From contig CM036771.1 of NCBI GenBank assembly GCA_020796225.1, forward strand, positions 34,223,544-34,287,543: a stretch of 64,000 nt of DNA, given 5' to 3'. Of this stretch, positions 40,201 to 42,539 are shown one piece after another. Below the pieces are notes generated by a model, which ran no database searches, was not told the origin of the DNA, and saw only the letters and a list, made by a program, of their open reading frames with translations. The DNA is from Arion vulgaris. Its lineage: Eukaryota; Mollusca; Gastropoda; Stylommatophora; Arionidae. The stretch's first letter is position 1. Every line of letters begins with the position of its first letter. Position numbers and translations under genes: made by a program.

Positions 40201-41798
40201 GTAATTTTCTTTATTGTTAAAATCATTTTGAAATAGTTTTTAACATTCTTTCCTGATATTTGTCTGACTGTTATGTATATCCACATTTTGTAAGTTTGAT
40301 GCTTTCACAACAGTTTTTCATGGTCCCTGTTCTTGCCCCATATAGCCCTACTGAGTATATGTAAAACTTGATGGTTCTCATTTTCTATGTGTTTGTTTGT
40401 TTGTTACTTCTTCTTCGAACGCTCCATATCGACCACTTGTTGAAACACTCTTTGTGATCTGTATGTAATCCGAGCTTAAGAGCAATTGTATGTTGTGAAA
40501 TTATGCGCCAATAAGTAGGCCAGCACTTTCGATTTCGGTGATGCTTTATATTTACTAGGTAGCTTCCTAGGCCCCTATCTCAGTATCCTATTACGACATG
40601 CCTTGTACGTCGCAGTGTTACCATTCTTTACTCCCCTTGCACATCCCGGCAACACACAGGTGTGTTATTTGTTTGAGTATTAATATCTTTCTCATGTTGT
40701 TGAATATATTTTCTCAGGGATTATTAGTATTGATTCCTGAAGTCGGAGAAGACCTGCCTGTGTGGCGAGGAAACCAATAAATTGGTAGGCAGGCTTTCAC
40801 GCAAAAATCAGTGAGAAGCGCCACATTAGGTGCCATGGCTATGCCTGAATTTATAGTGGATGAATGCAGAAGAAGGAGTATTGATTAGAATTTCTTTCCT
40901 CAGAAACGGTGGATCTCAAAAATAACAGAGGCAGTGAAAAACACTATTTTTGAAGAACACACAAAAGCGCTTTCTATAAATATTTTTATATTTACAGGCG
41001 CTGTGATGCAAACAGGATTAGATAAATTTTTTCTTATCCTGACGCTGTGATGCAAACAGGATTAGATAAATCTTTTCTTATCCTTACGCTGTGATGCAAA
41101 CAGGATTAGATAAATCTTTTCTTATCCAGGCACTGTGATGCAAACAGGATTAGAGTAAATAAGAAATAAAGGAGATTAGAATGATTTTAAAAAAAAGATA
41201 CAGTGATAGGTAAAAGAAAATAGTGGAGGGAAGAAATAAGAGTTCAGAAAATGAATGAGATGTGTCAAAACAAATTATGAATATGGAATTATTTCAATTC
41301 TCAGTATTTATATAAGTCGCCCGTGTGGTGCCTGTGCCCATAAGAGAAGCAAAGAATAGTACCATTGCTACCTACAGTCATGTTGTAAGAGGTGACTGAT
41401 GTAGGACCTAGGGAAGCTACCTAGTAAATAAAAAGCATTGCAGAAATTGGATGTTCTGACCTACTTGTAGGTGCATAACTGACACAACGTTTAATCGTTC
41501 GTAGGCTCAGGTCACATACAAATCACACAGAGTAGTTAGTTTACAAGTCGTCAATATGTAGCGTTCAAAGAAGAAGAAGAAGTAATATACAGTATTCAGA
41601 AATGATTTCTTCTATACCAGGTATGACCCACAAGAAGCTGGACAATATATAATCAATGTCAAGTGGTCAGGTGTGGACGTACCAGGCAGCCCATTTTATG
41701 TCAATGTCGCAGAGACTGAGGAAGAACTTCTGAAGATGAATAGAGCAAGTGATTATCACTTCAGGGATAGATTAACAGACTGGAGAGCAGAGATTTAG
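724..41798 (+). CDS. Filamin-family protein, C-terminal half (14 exons, gene span)
   Basis: Filamins crosslink actin filaments and scaffold membrane and signalling proteins through chains of immunoglobulin-like repeats. The 14 exons listed below splice with GT-AG signals into 658 codons and a stop, with no frame break. About 6.7 filamin repeats are visible. Each has the family hallmarks: a GPG or GEG turn at the start, a central P..AG.Y/H strand, and a closing GSPF-type strand. Most introns are phase 1 and often fall exactly before GSP, as expected for genes built by repeat duplication. No actin-binding CH domains are present; they would lie upstream. The end (GGFRVDM, TIGCRYDP, VKWSG.DVPGSPF) resembles jitterbug-type filamins more than vertebrate filamin A/B/C; that subfamily call is an inference. 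After the last repeat comes an unusual charged tail of about 30 residues ending DWRAEI. Confidence 0.93.
854..1549. other. Intron sequence without recognised features
   Basis: AT-rich filamin intron. I see no exon, no repeat shared with the rest of the window and no long open frame. Confidence 0.5.
1666..1912 (-). mobile_element. tRNA-derived SINE S6, exact ends
   Basis: Flanked by a perfect 11-bp target duplication CAGTTCTTCTA (1655-1665 and 1913-1923). The minus-strand head has an A box (TAGCTCAAGCGGTAG) and a degraded B box. The body is 247 bp. Sister copies are at 55138-55380 and 62190-62690. Confidence 0.88.
1991..2279 (+). mobile_element. LINE L-D 3' fragment
   Basis: Shares the order tactgaacttcatcaagaaa, ttatgaaatgcacacaaaag and cttatcctgatgctgtgaga with copies at 22663-22905, 10310-10395 and (reverse) 29755-30085 and 38645-39045. 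The reading frame resembles a LINE tail ([21 protein letters not shown]). Confidence 0.7.
2306..3606 (+). repeat. 42-bp tandem array, 31 units
   Basis: 1301 bases: thirty 42-bp units and one 41-bp unit (base missing near 2984). The unit begins cctctatccgtcttcagc and ends ctatgttgttatg. Units differ mainly by C/T at a few sites (ccGtc/ccAtc; gCCt/gCTt). 42 is 14 codons, so every frame stays open by default. The array seed is a single-copy segment of LINE L-B. Confidence 0.97.
3673..3804 (+). CDS. Filamin exon b
   Basis: Phase 1 in and phase 1 out. It finishes one repeat ([14 protein letters not shown], then VYDP) and opens the next with the filamin start motif [16 protein letters not shown]. 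Acceptor AG 3671-3672, donor GT 3805. The acceptor lies only 66 bases after the end of the 42-bp tandem array, so the array sits deep in the acceptor side of the intron. Confidence 0.93.
3805..4479. other. Intron with one weak dispersed repeat
   Basis: 3920-4130 (gcaaggcagcaggttg-type words) is loosely similar to 36255-36400. No gene is seen. Confidence 0.35.
4480..5060 (-). mobile_element. LINE fragments L-C then L-B
   Basis: 4480-4690 is a degraded minus-strand L-C tail (catacttctctatcctgggc). 4697-5060 is a minus-strand L-B RNase H C-terminal region ([14 protein letters not shown] words) containing the single-copy progenitor of the 42-bp array at 4955-5010. Confidence 0.65.
5137..5421 (-). 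mobile_element. LINE L-E 3' end
   Basis: Minus-strand reading [20 protein letters not shown], then [20 protein letters not shown] and [16 protein letters not shown]: the basic C-terminal tail of a non-LTR retrotransposon. Copies at 15560-15990 (-) and 35265-35545 (+). Confidence 0.8.
5427..5717. mobile_element. TTAA-flanked MITE (M1), complete
   Basis: Perfect 12-bp terminal inverted repeats CTCTTTCCACGC / GCGTGGAAAGAG, bordered by TTAA at 5423-5426 and 5718-5721. 291 bp, no open frame of note, internal polypyrimidine and TA stretches. TTAA duplication is the hallmark of the piggyBac superfamily. Copies at 24917-25432 and 38225-38526. Confidence 0.9.
5850..6052. other. Unique intron sequence before filamin exon c
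   Basis: No shared repeat seen. A C-rich stretch (ccaccaccccaccctgcacc) and a short GT run (tgtgtgtgtg) are present. Confidence 0.4.
6053..6229 (+). CDS. Filamin exon c
   Basis: Phase 1 to phase 1, 177 bases. Encodes [20 protein letters not shown] followed by the core strand [20 protein letters not shown] and the closing EPIKG that leads into SPK in the next exon. The F.PT.PG.H motif is diagnostic for a filamin Ig repeat. Confidence 0.95.
6283..6527 (-). mobile_element. tRNA-type SINE S4
   Basis: Minus-strand order: tRNA-like head, GAACTTACTTCTTAGGC, TCAGGTCGACCCAGCCTCAA, TTGGGTACC, then the tail TACAATG..GAAAAATACG. The same order occurs in 8813-9085 (+), 49728-49996 (-) and 55748-56005 (-). 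Confidence 0.8.
6560..6682 (+). mobile_element. LINE tail fragment
   Basis: Reads [20 protein letters not shown], the GRGRP..RW.D motif common to the C-terminal tails of RTE/CR1-like LINEs. About 120 bases, 5'-truncated, ending at the TTAA of the next element. Confidence 0.55.
6687..7040 (-). mobile_element. TTAA MITE (M5), one end only
   Basis: TTAA 6683-6686, then CTGATTCACTACCGG. Over about 350 bases it is the reverse complement of the right half of the complete copy at 14478-15147. The other end is lost. Confidence 0.8.
7285..8230 (-). mobile_element. LINE L-F: reverse transcriptase end plus RNase H
   Basis: Minus-strand frames carry an RNase H domain: [16 protein letters not shown] (catalytic E), [18 protein letters not shown] (catalytic D), and [20 protein letters not shown] (H and D). 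A tail follows with [14 protein letters not shown]. The first Asp region (IIIYT) is frame-broken, and a 20-bp direct duplication near 8033-8075 lies in the linker. A TGTTA-rich end (7287-7310 on the + strand) is probably the LINE 3' tail. This is a decayed element. Confidence 0.85.
8578..8812 (+). mobile_element. SINE S3
   Basis: Head gcccgtgagttgtcagtgct, then gcaaagaatagtaacactgc, gctgacctacttgtaggt and tggtctatatggagt at the end. The same order occurs in about ten other places in the window, for example 11508-11720 and 41315-41580. Confidence 0.8.
8813..9085 (+). mobile_element. tRNA-type SINE S4, nearly complete
   Basis: The head gccactgtagcgtagttgtt with a GGTTCAGCTCC B-box match is followed by GACAGCTCTCAGGTCGACCC and the tail ataccacaaggtatgaaagg. 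It directly abuts the 3' end of S3. Confidence 0.82.
9166..9205 (-). pseudogene. U2 snRNA 5'-end fragment
   Basis: On the minus strand the sequence reads atcacttctcagcctttttg followed by gctaagatcaagtgtagt. It matches the highly conserved first 38 or so nucleotides of spliceosomal U2 RNA with about three differences, including the branch-site-interacting region neighbourhood. Similarity stops there, so it is a 3'-truncated copy, not a functional gene. Confidence 0.75.
9349..9492 (+). CDS. Filamin exon d
   Basis: Starts exactly at the repeat hinge (G)[11 protein letters not shown], then opens the next repeat with ILVSGEGL and [19 protein letters not shown]. Phase 1 to phase 1. A branch/pyrimidine tract precedes the acceptor (ttttacag). 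A U2 snRNA-like fragment lies about 145 bases upstream in the intron. Confidence 0.95.
9791..10400 (+). repeat. 79-bp tandem array inside LINE L-D
   Basis: Units start near 9791, 9870, 9949, 10028, 10104 and 10183 (79 bp, one of 76), then decay until 10260. The unit matches a single segment of L-D at about 22700-22780 (ccacataagca..ttaccaacat). L-D then continues at 10310-10400 with ttatgaagcgcacac and cttatcctgatgctgg. So the array is an internal expansion of the LINE copy. Confidence 0.9.
10401..10892. other. Intron without recognised gene
   Basis: No shared repeat or exon recognised. Two short similar words (agcactgtacatatg, agcactgtactgtt) are the only structure noted. Confidence 0.4.
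10893..11045 (+). mobile_element. Dispersed repeat S7
   Basis: gggcgaaacatg..acaaagtactgtagttttac..caatgtttctaccaaaaggtctttatcaagc. Copies at 46883-47045 (+), 58062-58220 (+) and reversed at 55590-55705. Confidence 0.75.
11321..11446 (+). CDS. Filamin exon e
   Basis: Second half of the repeat opened in exon d: [12 protein letters not shown], then [20 protein letters not shown], the F.Y.P..AGTY strand of filamin repeats. Ends KPVAG before GSPF. Phase 1 to phase 1, 126 bases. Confidence 0.95.
11508..11720 (+). mobile_element. SINE S3
   Basis: Head cgtgtgttcccggggctcac, then gcatgtcgtaagaggcgact and gctgacctacttgtaagcgc. It lies about 60 bases after filamin exon e. Confidence 0.8.
11700..12345 (-). 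mobile_element. LINE L-A: RNase H end and tail
   Basis: On the minus strand, words of the RNase H region appear ([15 protein letters not shown]; a serine-rich [12 protein letters not shown] Asp motif near 12140; [21 protein letters not shown] words near 12000-12060). They are followed by the tail [16 protein letters not shown] at 11710-11770. Frame-broken. Confidence 0.75.
12350..12570 (-). mobile_element. LINE tail fragment
   Basis: Minus-strand reading [20 protein letters not shown] then [20 protein letters not shown]: the IPWT.R.TN..V and F.GH..R motifs of CR1/RTE-like LINE C termini. The same family as 53110-54050. Confidence 0.7.
12583..12745. mobile_element. hAT-type MITE with 8-bp target duplication
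   Basis: Begins CAGTGGCGGCTCGTGGTCAT and ends ATGACGAGCCACCCTG (imperfect terminal inverted repeats). Flanked by perfect CTTCCAAT at 12575-12582 and 12746-12753. CAG-starting termini with an 8-bp duplication indicate the hAT superfamily. No coding. Confidence 0.9.
12869..13930 (+). mobile_element. SINE S1 split by a LINE L-G insertion
   Basis: The S1 head (cgcccgagtggttactgggg to catgtcgt, 12869-12949) resumes at about 13883 (gactaaggaggtttgctgaa). The middle is an L-G 3' part: [55 protein letters not shown], and a Cys-His finger tail [11 protein letters not shown] short TCGT repeats on both sides of the insert. No reverse transcriptase core is left in this copy. Confidence 0.85.
14000..14345 (+). 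mobile_element. LINE L-H 3' tail
   Basis: [20 protein letters not shown] followed by [20 protein letters not shown] matches the tail at 19990-20347 (-) ([33 protein letters not shown]). This HxxLxxCPxY..R tail follows RNase H in Jockey-like LINEs. Ends with (GAA)n. Confidence 0.78.
14478..15147. mobile_element. TTAA-flanked MITE (M5), complete
   Basis: TTAA at 14474-14477 and 15148-15151. Termini CTGATTCCGTACCTAGG and CCTGGTAGTGAATCAG form imperfect inverted repeats. 670 bp, AT-rich, no coding potential seen. Confidence 0.85.
15274..15471 (-). mobile_element. tRNA-derived SINE S2
   Basis: Minus-strand head gcccgtctgcccagcgtgtt, B box GGTTCAATTCC, middle CGGTGTTCATGGCACCGACC, end AGTGCTTCTGGATCG with an A-rich 3' tail. 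Copies at 18500-18686, 20526-20723, 25050-25250 and 46671-46872. Confidence 0.88.
15560..16250 (-). mobile_element. LINE L-E C-terminal region
   Basis: Minus strand: [20 protein letters not shown], then [20 protein letters not shown] and [11 protein letters not shown] (typical AFxxLxxIWxS and LLYGAETW of RT C-terminal regions), followed by [15 protein letters not shown]. Broken frames. Confidence 0.82.
16294..16440 (+). CDS. Filamin exon f
   Basis: Opens with [12 protein letters not shown], the closing strand of one repeat, and continues into a divergent repeat start rich in acidic and basic residues ([15 protein letters not shown]) followed by [11 protein letters not shown]. The usual GPGL start motif is missing here, so this repeat is atypical. 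Phase 1 to phase 1. Confidence 0.93.
16690..17330 (+). mobile_element. LINE L-A: RNase H and tail, long open frame
   Basis: Open for about 200 codons. [16 protein letters not shown] holds the catalytic Glu, [16 protein letters not shown] the Asp, and [20 protein letters not shown] the His and last Asp. The tail is [20 protein letters not shown] and [11 protein letters not shown]. The first Asp (DGS) lies upstream and is lost, so no active enzyme. The 3' end is (CTGAAA)n, likely the element's own tail. Confidence 0.88.
17560..17760 (+). mobile_element. S5 tail fragment
   Basis: Words gcccttgctggtgctacaaa, gtgaagaaagagatcggagc and caatcaatcaatc, as in 37555-37765, 47640-47850 and 52340-52525. 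The last 60 bases resemble the L-A 3' end. Confidence 0.7.
17868..18125 (-). mobile_element. SINE S1
   Basis: Reverse complement of the S1 consensus defined at 20907-21154: tail words near 17880-17960, body gcatccgatttcagccaaac, head words taaccactggacga. Confidence 0.85.
18280..18487 (-). mobile_element. tRNA-type SINE S9
   Basis: Minus-strand head gtctctatggtcaaatggtt (A box) and GGATTCGAATCTA (B box), body TAGGATTGTTGCCGGAGCTA, end tatgggaaaacccgac. Related to 39188-39400 (+), 40075-40190 (-) and 61890-62070 (-). Confidence 0.72.
18500..18686 (+). mobile_element. tRNA-derived SINE S2 with target duplication
   Basis: Flanked by ATTTCCTGCAGT (18488-18499) and AATTCCTGCAGT (18687-18698). 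Contains GGTTCAATTCC and the CGGTGTTCGTGGCACCGAAC core, ending in an A run. Confidence 0.88.
18745..18920 (-). mobile_element. SINE S3, 3' half
   Basis: Reverse-oriented S3 words (ctccatattgaccacttgtt, gtgatctgagccaaag, gcacatccgatttctgcaat). Its head is absent; 19465-19575 carries a matching head. Confidence 0.75.
18925..19460 (+). mobile_element. LINE L-B RNase H C-terminal region
   Basis: Degraded [17 protein letters not shown], then [20 protein letters not shown] and [17 protein letters not shown]. The tail has [20 protein letters not shown]. Minus-strand relatives at 4735-5060, 45175-45500 and 46265-46480. Confidence 0.78.
19465..19575 (-). mobile_element. SINE S3 head fragment
   Basis: tctgtcgcctcttatgacat and tgccttgtaggtcgcagtgg, about 60 bases before filamin exon g. 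Confidence 0.75.
19638..19739 (+). CDS. Filamin exon g
   Basis: Short 102-base exon, phase 1 to phase 1, encoding [19 protein letters not shown] and [11 protein letters not shown]. It matches the central strands of a filamin repeat (V..P.G...P..I......V.F.....G). The donor is AAG|gttata, weaker than its neighbours. Confidence 0.92.
19780..20516 (-). mobile_element. LINE L-H: RNase H end and tail
   Basis: Minus strand: [20 protein letters not shown] (last RNase H Asp), then [17 protein letters not shown] and [20 protein letters not shown]. This order (RTGH.RLR.HL..., C.CG....T..HIL..CP) is the standard C-terminal signature of Jockey/I-like LINEs. 19780-19985 is a separate short LINE tail. Confidence 0.85.
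20526..20723 (-). mobile_element. tRNA-derived SINE S2 inserted at L-H
   Basis: Target duplication AGAGATATTT on both sides (near 20516-20525 and 20724-20733). The head, B box and CCAGATTTACGGTGTTCGTGG core are on the minus strand. Confidence 0.85.
20810..21960 (+). mobile_element. LINE L-C copy with two insertions
   Basis: L-C segments 20810-20906, 21167-21250 and 21720-21960 are collinear with 23560-24005. The first gap is an exact S1 insertion. The second (21250-21720) is a composite including a LINE tail also seen at 51690-51830 (cacagtaaaacacttgccaa). Confidence 0.8.
20907..21154 (+). mobile_element. SINE S1, complete, exact ends
   Basis: Perfect 12-bp target duplication GAAAATAGATGT at 20895-20906 and 21155-21166, inside L-C. 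248 bp. The head tgcccgagtggttaccaggg fits a tRNA-like A box; the tail is gcaaagaagaa. This copy defines the S1 family. Confidence 0.92.
22158..22223. repeat. (TA)n microsatellite
   Basis: About 60 bases of near-perfect AT dinucleotide. It may be miscounted in the assembly. Confidence 0.95.
22540..22905 (+). mobile_element. LINE L-D 3' region, single-copy form
   Basis: Contains, without tandem expansion, the segments that are amplified at 9791-10260 (ccacataagcaaattaccaa) and 40998-41155 (cttatcctgatgctgtgaga). Reads as a LINE C-terminal tail with frame breaks. Confidence 0.75.
22910..24010 (+). mobile_element. LINE L-C: reverse transcriptase C-half and tail
   Basis: [20 protein letters not shown] contains the catalytic FADD box of non-LTR reverse transcriptase, preceded by [20 protein letters not shown]. 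Then come [14 protein letters not shown] and the tail [18 protein letters not shown] and [19 protein letters not shown]. The frame is broken several times; 5' end missing. RTE/CR1-like by motif. Confidence 0.88.
24096..24490 (-). mobile_element. LINE tail fragment
   Basis: Minus strand: [20 protein letters not shown] preceded by [12 protein letters not shown]. The W.D.....L.. motif is a LINE C terminus. It ends about 150 bases before filamin exon h. Confidence 0.55.
24638..24823 (+). CDS. Filamin exon h
   Basis: Longest exon (186 bases), phase 1 to phase 1. Closes a repeat with [17 protein letters not shown] and opens the next with [12 protein letters not shown] and [11 protein letters not shown]. 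The expected GSP turn is replaced by EYSP, and the hinge contains a PGAPLP stretch. Confidence 0.94.
24917..25432. mobile_element. TTAA MITE (M1) carrying a nested SINE S2
   Basis: TTAA at 24913-24916, then CTTTTTCCACGCC; the right end is CGTGAAAGAG followed by TTCA (a decayed TTAA). The body is the reverse complement of 5427-5717 except for the S2 insert at about 25050-25250. Confidence 0.85.
25050..25250 (+). mobile_element. tRNA-derived SINE S2 nested in MITE M1
   Basis: ATACAAATT flanks it on both sides (25040-25048 and 25251-25259). The uninterrupted MITE copy at 5427 has a continuous sequence at the same point, so the order of events is certain. Confidence 0.9.
25450..27175 (+). mobile_element. 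LINE L-G: reverse transcriptase, connection and zinc-finger tail
   Basis: Fragmented frames read [69 protein letters not shown] (FADD catalytic box), then the same C-terminal region as 12950-13882 ending in a Cys-rich finger (LDHVC) and TSAHT. It is the longest reverse transcriptase in the window. Many single-base deletions relative to its partner at 12950. Confidence 0.92.
27850..28510 (+). mobile_element. LINE L-A: RNase H and tail
   Basis: Starts further upstream than the 16.7 kb copy, including a degraded first-Asp region (FTWMDR for YTDGS-type). [32 protein letters not shown] and the tail [20 protein letters not shown] are readable. Ends with CTGAAACTGAAA like 17310-17330. Confidence 0.85.
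28535..29035. mobile_element. L-A tail (-) joined to SINE S3 (+)
   Basis: 28535-28800 is the reverse complement of the L-A tail (tgaggactatcatcatagcc, ccatctctctcagccggtcg). 28803-29035 is S3 (ccagggcccacaagggtagc to gtggtcgatatggagtg). Confidence 0.72.
29136..29240 (+). CDS. Filamin exon i
   Basis: 105 bases, phase 1 to phase 1: [17 protein letters not shown] and the strand [13 protein letters not shown]. It corresponds to the P.V.V.G....P......Y.C.Y.P..PG part of a repeat. Confidence 0.92.
29241..29754. other. Intron, one TTAA-type terminus only
   Basis: Around 29550-29580 there is aaccctttgagactgctgag, similar to TTAA element termini at 35595-35615 and 59821, but no partner end is found. 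Otherwise unremarkable. Confidence 0.3.
29755..30090 (-). mobile_element. LINE L-D 3' fragment
   Basis: Reverse complement of the L-D words (ttctgttttacttcacggca; ggtaatcagcttatg; agctcagtactgatgttgta). Confidence 0.72.
30091..30489. other. Intron, mostly LINE-like remnants too decayed to assign
   Basis: No gene seen. The plus strand carries weak L-D-like or RT-like words near 30400-30500. Confidence 0.25.
30490..31080 (+). mobile_element. LINE C-terminal region
   Basis: Plus-strand pieces: [16 protein letters not shown] words near 30525, [20 protein letters not shown], then GRETEMD and [24 protein letters not shown] and the basic [12 protein letters not shown] block mark an RT C terminus. 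Confidence 0.7.
31199..31373 (+). CDS. Filamin exon j
   Basis: Closes one repeat ([20 protein letters not shown]) and opens another with [20 protein letters not shown], a near-canonical filamin repeat start. Enters in phase 1 and leaves in phase 2 (AG|gtgtgt). The codon AGG is completed by the next exon. This phase change is matched by the downstream acceptor, so it is real. Confidence 0.93.
31680..31995 (-). mobile_element. LINE tail fragment
   Basis: Minus strand: [20 protein letters not shown] then [18 protein letters not shown] and [20 protein letters not shown]. The LGRPR.TW and W..L...LC pattern is a LINE end. Related to 19780-19985. Confidence 0.7.
32050..32470. mobile_element. S3-like head (-) and S5 tail (+)
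   Basis: 32050-32215 has S3-type head words on the minus strand (caacatgccttgtagggcag). 32215-32470 is S5 (ctgttcaaaatatagaacag, gatcttcctgtgtaagaaag) ending in repeated caat. Confidence 0.6.
32961..33679. mobile_element. piggyBac-like element, internally deleted
   Basis: TTAA at 32957-32960 and 33680-33683. Termini CCTCTTGTTTACC and GGTAAACAAGGG are inverted repeats with one extra base on the left. Subterminal repeats (ttacgtgagggt; gatgcgctgg) occur near both ends. It contains the acidic open frame 33151-33444. TTAA plus CCY ends plus an acidic leader fits piggyBac; the catalytic DDD domain is absent. Confidence 0.82.
33151..33444 (+). pseudogene. N-terminal remnant of a piggyBac-like transposase
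   Basis: 97 codons with stop. The second half is strongly acidic and Ser/Asp rich ([20 protein letters not shown], then [18 protein letters not shown]), the kind of leader that precedes piggyBac transposases. A TEKA..LL motif is shared with the remnant at 57185. No catalytic region remains, so it cannot be an active transposase. Alternative: an unrelated acidic frame. Confidence 0.6.
33890..34045 (-). mobile_element. LINE L-A tail fragment
   Basis: Minus-strand words of the L-A 3' end (catctctctcaatctgg; cagcgtccagcggccc). Confidence 0.65.
34350..34580 (-). mobile_element. SINE S3
   Basis: Reverse S3: ctccatatggaccccttgtt, gcctaagaatgattgtacat, acatgcctgtaggttgcagt. It runs into the C/A-rich array where its 5' head should be. 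Confidence 0.78.
34581..34765. repeat. C/A-rich degenerate array of ccacacggccc words
   Basis: About 15 imperfect repeats of a 10-12 base word, strongly strand-asymmetric (C and A on plus). The word matches the reverse of the S3 5' head (gcccgtgtggtg), and the array starts exactly at the S3 head. All six frames look open because the sequence is low complexity; not coding. Confidence 0.88.
34831..34979 (+). CDS. Filamin exon k
   Basis: Phase 2 in, phase 1 out. Encodes [17 protein letters not shown] and the canonical strand [20 protein letters not shown], then [14 protein letters not shown].....P.EP..H.....Y.G..VPGSPF is the most typical filamin signature in the window. Confidence 0.96.
35035..35614. 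mobile_element. Putative TTAA-bounded element with LINE L-E insert
   Basis: TTAA at 35031-35034 followed by CTCTTTCACTCTATAAG, and AAGGACAAAGGG before TTAA at 35615-35618. Terminal similarity is short (CYCTTT). 35265-35545 inside is a plus-strand L-E tail (gatggataggacacacactg). The pairing of these ends is uncertain. Confidence 0.45.
35974..36141 (+). CDS. Filamin exon l
   Basis: [19 protein letters not shown] opens the exon, then [20 protein letters not shown] and [16 protein letters not shown], the start of the final repeat. Phase 1 to phase 1. It is the best-conserved exon of the set. Confidence 0.96.
36255..36533 (-). mobile_element. Repeat remnant and SINE S1 head (-)
   Basis: 36398-36533 is reverse S1 (atccgatattagccaaacct; taacagtggctctattcttt; taaccactcaggcga). 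36255-36397 is loosely like 3920-4130. Confidence 0.7.
36610..36785 (+). mobile_element. LINE L-C tail fragment
   Basis: caggcattgaagggaggcaa, caagaaagagaggacgccta and gttgcccagaacagagcggt match the end of L-C at 23800-23960. Confidence 0.75.
36914..37553 (+). repeat. 31/32-bp tandem array, about 20 units
   Basis: Two unit types: catattaagtgctgaaatag (31-bp form, first six units) and catattaagtgcaggaaata (32-bp form, the rest), each ending agtgaggrtgtaa. The switch from one form to the other around 37110 shows that the array grew in two stages. Confidence 0.95.
37554..37765 (+). mobile_element. S5 tail fragment
   Basis: aaataaaattcttacaaaat, tgctggtgctatggagtttg, gtgtaagaaagagatcggat, then (tcaa)n. 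It directly follows the 32-bp array. Confidence 0.8.
37778..38022 (+). mobile_element. SINE S1, nearly full length
   Basis: Head tcgcccgagtggttaccggg, middle cggatgcacatgtcctaaac, end gaacgcaagaagaag. Very similar to the complete copy at 20907-21154. Confidence 0.88.
38225..38526. mobile_element. TTAA MITE (M1), copy next to filamin exon m
   Basis: CTCTTTCCACAC at the left and ggggtggaaaaag before TTAA at 38527. The left TTAA has decayed to TGGA. It ends 22 bases before the exon at 38549, so it supplies part of the acceptor region. Confidence 0.8.
38549..38606 (+). CDS. Filamin exon m
   Basis: 58-base exon encoding [19 protein letters not shown] plus two bases of an Arg codon; phase 1 in, phase 2 out. 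A TTAA-type MITE ends about 20 bases before its acceptor, so the polypyrimidine tract directly abuts transposon sequence. Confidence 0.92.
38645..39050 (-). mobile_element. LINE L-D 3' fragment
   Basis: Reverse L-D words (cacagcatcaggataagaag; cttttgcacggacagcc; agtactgatgttgtactcac; gatgtcagcatccaggttt). Confidence 0.75.
39086..39165 (+). repeat. Short tandem repeat, 16-bp unit
   Basis: Four to five copies of aactaatttagtagaa, with one interrupted unit. Confidence 0.9.
39188..39400 (+). mobile_element. tRNA-type SINE S9
   Basis: The head tctctgtagctaagtggtta carries an A box and cgggttcaaatctgaat a B box. A real tRNA is excluded: the anticodon arm does not fold and the 3' part continues into a SINE body. 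The body caggattgttgctggagcta matches 18280-18487. Confidence 0.78.
39381..39639 (+). repeat. 29-bp tandem array, about 9 units
   Basis: Unit gacatatatgggaaagccgg + tacatccga. Units at 39401, 39430, 39459 and onward are 29 bp; two are 27-28. The first unit continues the S9 tail, where other S9 copies have one similar, unamplified segment. Confidence 0.93.
39780..40000 (-). mobile_element. LINE tail fragment
   Basis: Minus-strand words of a RRW..DI-type end (catccatcatcttctaggtc) and of FPKGHAT (cccttcgggaacttggctcc). Related to 47260-47640 and 59160-59540. Confidence 0.6.
40075..40885 (-). mobile_element. S9 fragment, SINE S3 and an adjacent small repeat
   Basis: 40075-40190 is reverse S9. 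40408-40650 is reverse S3 (ctccatatcgaccacttgtt to acatgccttgtacgtcgcag). 40735-40885 is another dispersed repeat (gcaaaaatcagtgagaagcg), also seen at 35704-35780, 49310-49440 and 62710-62820. Confidence 0.7.
40905..41190 (+). repeat. LINE L-D end with 44-bp tandem expansion
   Basis: After the L-D words (ctcaaaaataacagaggcag; aagcgctttctataaata), the terminal segment ctgtgatgcaaacaggatta repeats at 41001, 41045, 41089 and 41133, an exact 44-bp spacing. Other L-D copies have it once. Confidence 0.9.
41315..41580 (+). mobile_element. SINE S3, nearly full length
   Basis: Head cgcccgtgtggtgcctgtgc, then gcaaagaatagtaccattgc, gacctacttgtaggtgcata, end caatatgtagcgttcaaaga with a (GAA)n tail. It ends about 40 bases before the terminal filamin exon. 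Confidence 0.83.
41621..41798 (+). CDS. Filamin terminal exon and stop
   Basis: Completes the last repeat: [18 protein letters not shown] and [14 protein letters not shown]. It then adds an acidic/basic tail ([25 protein letters not shown]) and a TAG at 41796-41798. The tail is not part of the Ig fold and is longer than the few residues that usually follow the last repeat of filamins. Confidence 0.95.
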
Positions 41799-42179
41799 AC
41801 TAACATTAAGTACTTTTACAAACATTCCAAATGAATTTGTGTTAGGCTGTTTGTGTTAGCTGAATCTGTTACCAACTTAGTCTGTTGTCGGCTACATATG
41901 TGGTATTTGTCTATTATCAACTGAATCTGTTGTCTTATAATTATGTGTTTGTTGAATCTATTATCAATTTAATCTGTTGTCGGCTGAATATGTGTTAGTT
42001 GATCTATTATCAACTTAATCTGTTGTCATCTAAATATGTGTTAGTTGAATCTATTATCAACTTAATCTGTTCTTGGCTAAATATGTGTTAGTTGAATCTA
42101 TATCAGCTAAATATGTGTTATATGAATCTGTTGTCTGCTGAATCTGCTGTCATGTAAATATATTATGATTTGAATTGAT

Positions 42180-42385
42180 GTCGAATCTATCCGGTGATTT
42201 AAGAAGTTCGGAATGATACGTTGTACAAGTAGATCTGGATGCTTAAGGGGCAGAGAAAGGAATGCGTAGCCACATGAATCATCAGTGTGAATACACTTTG
42301 ACATCTGTTGGGGAAACTGAGCACTTATGGGTCTGCCCGAAGTACTATGATGTCGGTTCAATAACCAATAGGCCTAACCAATGAT
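42180..42385 (+). mobile_element. LINE L-B tail fragment
   Basis: gatacgttgtacaagtagat, tctggatgcttaaggggcag, acatctgttggggaaactga: collinear with 19260-19440. Confidence 0.72.
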
Positions 42386-42539
42386 ATGAATCTGTGAGGC
42401 TCAGTCTGTCATCTAAATCTATATCAGCTGAATATATATATATTCATTGCTAATGACAGATATGTGTCTTGGAATAATGAACATATGAAGAGTTTGTGCC
42501 TGGGACAAGAAAGAAATGTCAGCAGTAGAAAAGACTTAA

